Source: Bacillota bacterium (GTDB taxonomy: Bacteria; Bacillota_A; Clostridia; Lachnospirales; Lachnospiraceae). Taken from it: 59,028 nucleotides of DNA. The stretch is from the NCBI GenBank assembly GCA_023407175.1, contig JAEYMU010000010.1:1-59028 (forward strand), read 5' to 3'. Within the stretch, counting starts at the first letter, position 1. Each line of letters opens with the position of its first letter. A program made the translations under genes and the position numbers. The notes beneath the pieces are model-generated. The model did no database searches, had not been told where the DNA came from, and was given only the letters and a program-made list of their open reading frames with translations. Shown piece after piece: positions 8,885 to 17,500 of the stretch.

Positions 8885-9889
8885 CTATTTGTGAATAGAC
8901 GCTTCCCCATCCTTCCAGTATTTTTGTATCTGTTCTTTGGTCAGGGTATCAGAAAATTGTGCTTTCATCATAAGAAATATCTTAAAATCCTTTAATATCA
9001 TAAACAGCACCGCACGATCCTCAAATTCGGTCCGGGTAACCGGAAGAGGACTTGTGCGGTAGCTTTCTTCCAGCTCCAGCTCATCTATAAGCAATGCTTT
9101 CGCATTATTGGACTCTGCCAGGGAATTTGCGATTCTTTCTACAAATTGAGAGAGGGACAAGCTCTGCTCCGGCACCGAGCGGAGTGATCTAAGCTTTTCA
9201 TAGATTTCTGTCAGTATCTGCAATTGCTGTTTGCGCAGCTCCATATAACGGATAAAGTACTGCGACTCTTGAAACAGGGTATTTTTCCTGTTTCTATGGG
9301 CATAGGTAAGCCCCAGCTGAATGTCTTCAATTAAGAGCGAAAGATAAGGGTCCTGGTAGCTGCTTTTATCCTCCTCCTGAAGGAAATAAGCCATACGAAA
9401 CAGTATCTTGCGTAAATCGGATTCGATTTTCTCCTGGATGCTCCGGATTTGCTTTACGTTATTGGGCATAAACAGATTAATTAGTGTTCCGATGCCTGCT
9501 CCGAGGAGCAGCAGAAGAGCTTCATTGATTACCATGGGGAAATCAATGCGCTGGGAAAGAATGTAATGCGTGGCAAGCACGCAGTTCATTGCTATTGCTT
9601 CCTGCAACCCAAGCATCAGGCAGCTGCCGACAAACAGGAAGAGAAAGATGCCGAAGGGAACAGGTGAAAAGCCGAGAGTCGGAAAAAGCACCAGCCCAAA
9701 GATTGTTGCCAATAAAAAGGCAGCAAGGCGTTTCAGGGAAATAAAAATAGTCTCTTTCTTCGTATCCTGTATGGTCAGGAGCGTAATGATGCCCGCGGAA
9801 ATGCTGTTATCCAGTCCCAGGGCGTCAGCCAGCAGGATGGCAAGAACACTGCCGAGGGCAATACGGCTCACTTTATTGAACTGATTCAT
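8885..9889 (-). CDS. Aromatic acid exporter-like membrane protein (ArAE_1/FUSC)
   Basis: 334 residues. The N-terminal half holds about four to five membrane helices starting IALGSVLAILLADALGLDNSISAGIITLL, the hallmark of the aromatic acid exporter/FUSC group. The C-terminal half (about 160-334) is a cytoplasmic, helical, charged domain seen in Gram-positive YqjA-like members. AAAGGAG precedes the ATG. It is convergent with the GH38 gene with a 25-bp gap. Function in solute efflux is inferred from the family; the substrate is unknown. Confidence 0.75.
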   Translation of the reverse strand: MNQFNKVSRIALGSVLAILLADALGLDNSISAGIITLLTIQDTKKETIFISLKRLAAFLLATIFGLVLFPTLGFSPVPFGIFLFLFVGSCLMLGLQEAIAMNCVLATHYILSQRIDFPMVINEALLLLLGAGIGTLINLFMPNNVKQIRSIQEKIESDLRKILFRMAYFLQEEDKSSYQDPYLSLLIEDIQLGLTYAHRNRKNTLFQESQYFIRYMELRKQQLQILTEIYEKLRSLRSVPEQSLSLSQFVERIANSLAESNNAKALLIDELELEESYRTSPLPVTRTEFEDRAVLFMILKDFKIFLMMKAQFSDTLTKEQIQKYWKDGEASIHK

Positions 9890-10035
9890 CCGGGTCTCCT
9901 TTCGTGAGTGGAATTTCTAACCTTTATCCCTATCATATAACAAAAGAAAAATATTTTATACTATAAAATTTTATATCCAGGAAACTGCTCGTTCATCAGA
10001 GAGCCGGAGGGGAGTCTGATCCTGTACAGCTTCCT

Positions 10036-10075
10036 CCGTTCAGTCATGGTTAAGTGAAAGCAGGTATGATATAAT
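10036..10075 (+). promoter_or_regulatory. Sensor-kinase promoter with SARP-like direct repeat
   Basis: GTTCAGT (10038-10044) and GTTAAGT (10049-10055) form a direct repeat with an 11-bp period. A -10 (TATGAT, 10065-10070) begins after a 9-bp gap. The same arrangement, CCGTTCAGNNNTGGTTAAGT then 9 bp then a -10, recurs at 14401-14435. The 11-bp direct repeat close to the -10 is the known layout of SARP-regulator boxes, and the operon encodes a BTAD-type regulator. Confidence 0.6.
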
Positions 10076-10126
10076 TATAATAAAATAAATGTTTGCTTTG
10101 CCATTCAAGTAAAAAGGGTGATACCA

Positions 10127-13100
10127 GTGAATAAAAAATTAAAATACAGCCAAAGACTGCTCCAATTACTGCTTGGCATAGTTATTTGTGCGGCGGCTAT
10201 CATGGGAGTTTTTACCTTCTTCGGAAGGGATACGAGCCGGTTCCATCCTGAGGAGGGTGGGCTCAATCTGCAGAGCTGGCAGCCGGATAAGGACGGAGCC
10301 TTGACACTTAAGGGGCAATGGAATTTTTATTGGAGTAATTTTCTGACGGTGGAGGAGTTAGTATCCGGGAATTATGAGCCGGATGTGACAGCAGCAAACG
10401 TGCCGAAGGTATGGAACCGGTATCAGGTGGGCGGCGAAAATTTGCCAGGGTACGGCTATGGTACTTATGTGCTTAAGGTGAGCAATGCTCCGCAGAATCA
10501 GCCGCTGTCCCTGCGCATTCCTACCTTCTCTACGGCTTATGAATTATACATAGACGATAGTCTGGTGGCCTCCAATGGTACCGTCGGTACGGACGGAGCC
10601 CATTCCATACCCTGGTACAGGCCACAGACGGTAACCTTTACGCCGGAGAGCAGCAGTTTTTATATTGTTGTACATGTCTCCAATTTTATTTATTCCCGGG
10701 GTGGTATGTGGTATCCTCTAAGCCTTGGCACACCGGAGCAGATACAAAATGCCAACAGAGCCGTAATAAATAAGGACCTGTTTCTGATCGGAGCCCTGAC
10801 CCTGATGGCCTTCTATTATCTTATTATCTTCCTGCTGCGCAGGGAGGATAAAAGCAGTCTGTACTATGTCTTTATGTGCCTGGCTTTCGCCATGAGGACT
10901 CTTGTGTACGGAGATTATATGATTTATACCATTTTCCCCTTTGTCACATATCATGCGATCATCGTTACGGAATATTTGACGGTGCTCTGGTTCCCTGTTT
11001 TTGCTGCATATATGATCGGGGAAATCTTTCCGGAGGAGCGTTCCAGAAAGGTTTTGCGTATATTTGTCGTTTATGCCGGCTGTATGACGCTGGTTTTTGT
11101 ATCCACACCCATTGTATTTTTTACACAGCTGGTCTATGTGCTGGATATTGCCGCACTTATTACGGGAGCATACCCGATTCTTTGTGCTTGCCGGGCTTTC
11201 CTAAACAGGAAAAAGGACGCTTTAACCGTGCTGCTGGGTACACTGCCGGTAATTATAAGTGCCGCTCACGATATGCTTTATCAGAACAACCGGATTACCA
11301 GTTCAATTGGAGAGCTGGTGCCGGTGGGGCTTTTTTTACTGCTGCTTATGCAGTCCATTGTTTTGGCCAGGCGCTCTGCGGAGGCGTTCCGGAATGTTAA
11401 CGCACTTTCTCAAAAGCTCCTTAGGCTGGATAAGATTAAGGATGAATTCCTTGCCAACACCTCCCATGAGCTTAGAACGCCGCTAAGCGGAATCCTGGGC
11501 ATTACGGAGGCTATGCTGAAGGGGAGCGACGGGGAGCTGAACAGCCGCCAGAAGCAGAATCTTTTGGTCATTGCCGGCAGCAGCCGGAGGCTCGCCAATC
11601 TGGTGAATGATATTCTGGATTATTCAAAAATGAAAAATGGGGATATCCTGCTGAATATCCGGCCAATACGGCTGGAGGGGCTGATTTATACGGTGGTCGG
11701 CGTTTTCCGCCAACTTAGCCTGAATAAGGACTATGTGATTGCCCTGGAGCTGCCGGACAAGCTGCCCTTCGTTCTGGCGGATGAAAACCGTGTTGTGCAG
11801 ATACTTTATAATCTGGTGGGCAACGCAGTAAAATTTACCGTAAGGGGCTCCGTCCGTATTTCCGCAGCCAGAAAGGGAAATCTGCTGGAGGTCTGTGTCA
11901 GTGATACAGGGGAGGGGATTCCTGGGGACAGGCTGGAGGATATCTTTAAATCCTTTGAGCAGGTAGATACCTCACTGACACGGCGTTACGGCGGTACGGG
12001 TCTGGGTCTTCCCATCACCAAGTATCTTGTGGAGCTTCAGGGAGGCACAATCCGGGTGGAATCACATCTTGGCGAGGGTTCCAGGTTTTATTTTACATTA
12101 CCGGTGGCCGAGGCTCCAGAGCCTGCAGCAAAATCAGAGCCTGACAGCGGTGCTGCAGAGTACAGGTCTCTTGAGCTGGCCGAGGCCTTTGAGGAACTTC
12201 CTGTTACAGAAACGGAGACAGAAGGAGGCGTGCAAATCCTTCTGGTAGATGACGACAAGGTTAACCTTCGTGCGGCGACCGGCGTTCTGCGGCTGGATGG
12301 TTACCGCGTGACTGCCATAAGCAGCGGGATAGCAGCGCTTGAATGGTTGGAAAAGAACCGGGGTATTGCGCTGGTCATATTGGACGTTATGATGCCGAGA
12401 ATATCGGGTTATGAGGTCTGCCAAAGAATCCGTAAGAGCTATCCGGGCATTGAGCTGCCGGTGCTGATGCTGACAGCCAGGGCTTCCACAGAGGATATGG
12501 TTCTGGGCTTTGAGGCTGGGGCCAACGACTATCTTCCAAAGCCTTATGAGCCGGAGGAGCTGCTGGCGAGAGTGAGAATGCTGGTTCAGCTAAAGACCTC
12601 AGTGGATCGGGCATTGACAGCGGAAGCCGCTTTTATTCAGGCTCAGATCAAACCGCATTTCCTGTTTAACACCCTCAATACCATCTCCTCCTTCTGCGAC
12701 CATGACCCGGTACGTGCCCAAGGTCTGATTGATTCCTTTTCCAACTATCTGCGTCAGAGCTTTGACTTTAAGAGCCTGGAGACCTATGATTCTTTGGAAC
12801 GGGAGCTTGCCTTTGTAAGCTTCTATGTAGAAATCCAGAAAGCACGGTTTGGGGAGGGATTGATGGTCGAATTTGATATCGATAAATCAGTTAATATTAA
12901 GCTCCCTGTATTGTCCATCCAGCCGCTGGTAGAGAATGCCATTACCCATGGGCTTCGCAAAAAGAGCGGCGGCGGTACGGTTATCCTGTCGGTCAGACGG
13001 GTCTCCGAAGGGGTGCTGGTAGCGGTGGAGGATGATGGACAGGGTATTTCTAAGGAACGGTTGGAAGCCCTGCTGATGCCGGACCCGGGGCAGGGTGTCG

Positions 13101-13222
13101 GCCTGTGGAATATTAATCGGCGGCTAAAAAAGCTCTATGGAAGAGGCCTTAAAATTGAAAGCGAGGTTGGCCGGGGCACAAGAGTGTCCTATATAATTCC
13201 GGCAGGAGGTGATTTACCTTGA
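10127..13222 (+). CDS. Hybrid sensor with two histidine-kinase modules and a receiver
   Basis: 1031-residue membrane sensor. In order: one TM helix; an extracellular jelly-roll sensor (about 40-190, GQWNFYW and GYGYGTYVLKV) typical of 7TMR-DISM proteins; seven TM helices (about 205-415); HisKA with the phospho-His near 447 (NTSHELRTPLSG); HATPase (NLVGNAVKFT, DTGEGIP, GGTGLGLPI); a receiver domain (about 703-820, Asp753 in ILDVMMPR); then a second, LytS-type kinase (QIKPHFLFNTLN, His844) with its own ATPase (VENAITHGL, GVGLWNINRRL). The GTG at 10127 follows AAAGGGTG. Its 3' end overlaps the regulator gene by four bases. The external signal is possibly a carbohydrate, from the jelly-roll. Confidence 0.85.
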   Translation: MNKKLKYSQRLLQLLLGIVICAAAIMGVFTFFGRDTSRFHPEEGGLNLQSWQPDKDGALTLKGQWNFYWSNFLTVEELVSGNYEPDVTAANVPKVWNRYQVGGENLPGYGYGTYVLKVSNAPQNQPLSLRIPTFSTAYELYIDDSLVASNGTVGTDGAHSIPWYRPQTVTFTPESSSFYIVVHVSNFIYSRGGMWYPLSLGTPEQIQNANRAVINKDLFLIGALTLMAFYYLIIFLLRREDKSSLYYVFMCLAFAMRTLVYGDYMIYTIFPFVTYHAIIVTEYLTVLWFPVFAAYMIGEIFPEERSRKVLRIFVVYAGCMTLVFVSTPIVFFTQLVYVLDIAALITGAYPILCACRAFLNRKKDALTVLLGTLPVIISAAHDMLYQNNRITSSIGELVPVGLFLLLLMQSIVLARRSAEAFRNVNALSQKLLRLDKIKDEFLANTSHELRTPLSGILGITEAMLKGSDGELNSRQKQNLLVIAGSSRRLANLVNDILDYSKMKNGDILLNIRPIRLEGLIYTVVGVFRQLSLNKDYVIALELPDKLPFVLADENRVVQILYNLVGNAVKFTVRGSVRISAARKGNLLEVCVSDTGEGIPGDRLEDIFKSFEQVDTSLTRRYGGTGLGLPITKYLVELQGGTIRVESHLGEGSRFYFTLPVAEAPEPAAKSEPDSGAAEYRSLELAEAFEELPVTETETEGGVQILLVDDDKVNLRAATGVLRLDGYRVTAISSGIAALEWLEKNRGIALVILDVMMPRISGYEVCQRIRKSYPGIELPVLMLTARASTEDMVLGFEAGANDYLPKPYEPEELLARVRMLVQLKTSVDRALTAEAAFIQAQIKPHFLFNTLNTISSFCDHDPVRAQGLIDSFSNYLRQSFDFKSLETYDSLERELAFVSFYVEIQKARFGEGLMVEFDIDKSVNIKLPVLSIQPLVENAITHGLRKKSGGGTVILSVRRVSEGVLVAVEDDGQGISKERLEALLMPDPGQGVGLWNINRRLKKLYGRGLKIESEVGRGTRVSYIIPAGGDLP

Positions 13223-14313
13223 TAAGAGCAATTGTTGTAGACGATGAGCAGCCTTCCATCGACAGGATTAAGAAACTGCTCTGTGACAGCAAAATGGCTG
13301 CGGTGGTCCAAAGCTTCACCATGCCCCTCGCAGCATTGGAATTTCTTAAAGAAAATCCGGTTGATGCTGTCTTTCTGGATATCGAAATGCCGGATATGGA
13401 TGGTATTGAATTAGCCACCCGTATTCTTGATCTGCATGGGTGGATTGACGTGGTATTTGTCACAGCCTATAACCAATATGCAGTTGAGGCCTTTCAACTG
13501 AATGCGCTGGATTATCTGATGAAGCCGGTATCGGCTGATAGGCTTAGTAAAACACTTTCCAGAATTGCACGGCCGAAGGTACCGGCGCAGCCTTCCGGGT
13601 TACAGGTGAAATGCTTTGGCCGTTTCCAGGTAAGTGCGGGAGACGATGAAATCCGTTTTCGAACGGAAAAAGCAGAGGAGCTTCTGGCTTATCTGCTCAC
13701 CTGTGACGGCAGATTCGTCAGCCGCAGCAAAATTATTGACAGTCTGTGGGAGGATTTTGAAGGGGATAGGGCAGTCGTACACTTCAACACCACGCTCCAT
13801 AATATTAAGAAGGCACTGCTTGCATATGGAATACGGATTTCCATCCAGTTCGACAGGGGTGCTTACAGGCTGGATATGGATCATATCTGTTGTGATTACC
13901 TGGAGTTTCGGACTCTGGATAACACCCGGACAGCAATTACCTCCGATAATGTTGAGCGGTTTGAAAAAGCGGCCAAGCTGTATCAGGGAGAGTATTTGCT
14001 GGGCTGGGAATATGGCTGGGTAGCCGCGAAAAGACTAGTGCTGGAATCCCAGTATATCCGGCTTTTGCTTGCACTCTCCGATTATTACAGGAAAGCGGGG
14101 AACGGCCAGGGTGCAGTACGATGGCTGGAGGAGGGCCTGCTTTGCGAGCCGCTGCACCGTGAGCTGAATTATCGGCTCGTTGAGGGGCTTATACTGGAGG
14201 AGGATCGAATTACGGCAGCTAAATACTATGAGCTATATAAAAATGGTCTGATGAAAAAATTTCAGACGGAGCCGGATACAGCCTTTCAGAGGCTGCTGAA
14301 ACAGATGAGATAG
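13219..14313 (+). CDS. Response regulator with SARP-type DNA-binding/BTAD output
   Basis: 364 residues. Receiver domain at 1-120 (VVDDEQPS, phospho-Asp in FLDIEMPDMDG, VTAYNQYA, LMKPV). Then an OmpR/SARP-like winged helix (about 125-225, LQVKCFGRFQVSAG and LLAYLLTCDGRFVSRSKIIDSLW). Then a bacterial transcriptional activation (BTAD) TPR-like domain to the end. The TTG start overlaps the kinase stop (TTGA) and has AGGAGGT upstream, so the two proteins are translationally coupled. It is the obvious partner of the upstream sensor. Shared 11-bp direct repeats in front of the sensor and of the downstream LRR gene are its likely binding sites. Confidence 0.85.
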   Translation: MIRAIVVDDEQPSIDRIKKLLCDSKMAAVVQSFTMPLAALEFLKENPVDAVFLDIEMPDMDGIELATRILDLHGWIDVVFVTAYNQYAVEAFQLNALDYLMKPVSADRLSKTLSRIARPKVPAQPSGLQVKCFGRFQVSAGDDEIRFRTEKAEELLAYLLTCDGRFVSRSKIIDSLWEDFEGDRAVVHFNTTLHNIKKALLAYGIRISIQFDRGAYRLDMDHICCDYLEFRTLDNTRTAITSDNVERFEKAAKLYQGEYLLGWEYGWVAAKRLVLESQYIRLLLALSDYYRKAGNGQGAVRWLEEGLLCEPLHRELNYRLVEGLILEEDRITAAKYYELYKNGLMKKFQTEPDTAFQRLLKQMR

Positions 14314-14347
14314 AAAGAAAAGCTCGTACATTTCGCAATATTTTCAT

Positions 14348-14397
14348 AAACAGCGTCAGAAATTCTCGAAATACATAATTTCTGCGCTGTTTTTTTC
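14348..14397 (+). terminator. Terminator of the two-component operon
   Basis: Long hairpin AACAGCG..CAGAAATT / AATTTCTG-CGCTGTT followed by seven T. It lies 35 bp after the response-regulator stop. Confidence 0.8.
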
Positions 14398-14400
14398 TGT

Positions 14401-14435
14401 CCGTTCAGCGGTGGTTAAGTAGGATGCTGTAATAT
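14401..14435 (+). promoter_or_regulatory. LRR-protein promoter with the same SARP-like repeat
   Basis: GTTCAGC (14403-14409) and GTTAAGT (14414-14420) are again 11 bp apart inside CCGTTCAGNNNTGGTTAAGT. A -10-like TAATAT (14430-14435) follows after 9 bp. There is no good -35, as expected for an activator-dependent promoter. It links the two-component system to the large surface protein. Confidence 0.6.
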
Positions 14436-14539
14436 GGGACATATGGAAGAGTATGGGCGGCTGAAACCGGAAACAGGGGAATCCGTAATCAGCCCTTACT
14501 TGACAGATAAAAATATGCTCTACTTAAGGAGGAATTTGA

Positions 14540-17500
14540 ATGAAAAGAAGATGGAAACTGTGGTGCGGTCTGCTGCTGTTCGCCGGTTTGATGGTGCTTT
14601 TTCATCCGGGAGATGCGCAGGCGGCTTCGGGAGACGGCTGGACGCTTTCGGAGGACGGGGTTCTGATCATCGAAAACGATACCGGTATGAGTGATTGGAC
14701 GGATCATAGTTGGGCCTATCATCACGTGAAGTCCGTTGCCATTCGATCCGGAGTTACCGCCATCAGTCCTTATGCATTTTGGCAGTGCAATGAACTTAGC
14801 AGCGTGGATATAGACGAGGGGGTTCAAGACATAGGAGAATATGCCTTTGGCGGGTGGACTAATCTGAAAAGCATAACCATTCCTGCTTCGGTGACCTTCA
14901 TCGGTGATAATGCCTTTACCTATAACTCAATAGAGTATATTATGTTCACCGGTAACACACCGCCTGTGTTTGGTGAGGATATCCTTTTTAACAGTATTGC
15001 ACTGGCTAATATTTATGTTCCTGCCGGCAGCGTGGAGGCTTATAAGGCTGCGCTAAATCTTAGCAGCTATGAGAGCATCATCAGCGGTTATATAGCAGCT
15101 GGCGGCTGGAAACTGGCGGATACCGGTATGCTGTTTATTGAAAGCGATGCCGGTATGAGCAATTGGGCGAATTATGGTGGAGATTACCGTTCCGATGTGA
15201 CCTCCGTGATAATTCAATCCGGGGTTAGCGCCATCAGTCCTTATGCGTTCAGCGGATGTGATAACCTGACTGGTGTGACAATCCCGGTTTCGGTGCAAAC
15301 CATCGGCGATTATGCGTTTTGCCAATGCGGGAATCTGACGGGCGTAACCATTCCCGCATTGGTGCAAACCATCGGTGCCTATGCGTTTATGGAATGCACG
15401 AACCTGACTGACGTGACAATCCCGGCTTCGGTGCAAACCATTGGCGGGAGTGCGTTCCTGGGCAGCGGCTTAATCACCGCCACCTTTGCCGGAGTGACAC
15501 CGCCGGTCTTCGGTACCTACGTCTTTCAGGATACTGATGGCACACTGACCGTTATCTATGTTCCGTATTTCAGTATGGATGCTTATAAAGCGGCGGATAA
15601 TCTACCCTCGTTTGTTACCGGGGCCATCAGTGCCCGGCACATTGCCGCGGGCACCGGCTGGACGCTGGAGCTTGACGGCAGTCTGATCATTGAAAGCAAT
15701 ACCGGTATGAACAATTGGTTTTATGCTGTTAGCGCAAACACACAATACAGGGAATATGTGACACACATAAATATTAAATCCGGTGTGACGCAGATCGGGG
15801 AGAGTGCATTTGCCAATTGCTCCGGTCTTATGCAGGTGAGTATTCCAAACACGGTGGAAACCATCGAATCGGGAGCTTTTACTTCCTGTACCGGCCTTAC
15901 CACCGTAATCCTGTCGGCTTCAGTGGAGACGGTCGGACATAATGTCTTTTCCGGCTGCACCGGACTGACCACGGTAATATTCCTGGGCTCTTTACCGACT
16001 TCCCTGGGAACAGGCATGTTCACGGATTGCAGCATGCTGGCGAATATTTATGTTCCGGCTTCCGCGGTGGATGCTTATAAGAATGCCGCTGAACTGTCCG
16101 GCTATGCGGATATGATCAGCGCCGGATATATCGATGCGGGCAATGGCTGGACACTGGACAGCGATTACAAGCTGATCATTAAAAGTGACAGCGGGATGGC
16201 AGACTGGTGCAGCAACGGCAGCACACGTAATTCATCGTATGTGAAAACAGTAAAGATTCAATCCGGGGTAACCGCTGTCAGTGCTTATGCTTTTAACAAC
16301 TGCCAGGCTCTTAACTCCGTATCCATCCCCGACTCGGTGACCGGCATTGGGGCATGGGCCTTCGGCTCCTGCTATGATCTCACCGCCATAAGTATTCCTG
16401 ATGCTGTGACGGGTATCGGTGCATATGCATTTACCGGCTGCAACCATTTGGAAAATGTGAGTTTTGGCAGTATGAGCAGACTTGAAACCATCGGTGAAGG
16501 TGCATTTGCCGGCTGTTTTCAGCTTTCCGGCATAAGCCTGCCGGCATCGGTGACGGATATCGGCAATTGTGTATTTATGAACTGTTCCGATTTGACTGAT
16601 ATCAGTATCGGCAGTTTAGTAGAAACAATCGGGAGTTCTGCATTCGAAGGCTGTACAGCACTGCAGTCTGTTACGTTTTCCAGTGCCACACCGCCTTCTT
16701 CCATAGGCATAAATATCTTCAATAACTGCAATTTACTGGAAAGCATTCGTGTTCTGGCAGGCAGCGTCGGGGCTTATCAGCAGGCGCTGGGCAGCTATGC
16801 GTGGCTGGTCAGTGACGGGCCAAATATTGCCAGCGGCGCAGACTGGGTATTGAACAGTGTCGGCCGGCTGACAATTAAAAGCGACGGCGGCATGGCGGAC
16901 TGGATACAAAATGGAACTGATTACCATGGGGATGTGACAGCTCTGGAAATTCAATCCGAGGTAACCGCCATCGGAGACTATGCGTTTAGTGGCTGCTCCC
17001 AGCTTACCGCTATAAGCATTCCGGATACCGTGATGGGCATTGGTAATTATGCGTTTAGCGGCTGCTCCCAGCTTACCAGTATAAGCATTCCGGATATGGT
17101 TGCGGGGATCGGCAGTAACGCATTTAACGGCTGCAGCAGTCTGACCGGTATCAGTATCGGCAGCTTTGTGGAAATGATCGGGGATCATGCCTTCGGCGGT
17201 TGTACAGTGTTGTTCTCCGTTACATTCTCTGGTGTCACACCGCCCTCTTTTGTTGGAACAGATATCTTCCTTAACTGCGAGCTGCTGGAATGTATTTATA
17301 CCCCGTCAGGCAGTATGGAGGCTTATCAGGAGGTGCTTGCCGGCTATGCGGACCTGATTTGCGACGGGCCCAATATTAACGAGGGTACAGATTGGGTATT
17401 ATACAGCAACGGCAGACTGGTTATCAGAAGCGACAGCGGCATGGCGGACTGGCAGCATTATAGCTGGAGTGAGTATGTGGCAGCTCTGGATATAGAACCG

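Noticed and set aside
15053..17188. Several minus-strand open frames within the LRR gene
   Set aside because: They repeat because the LRR gene repeats; the sense frame is clearly coding, with a signal peptide and domain structure.
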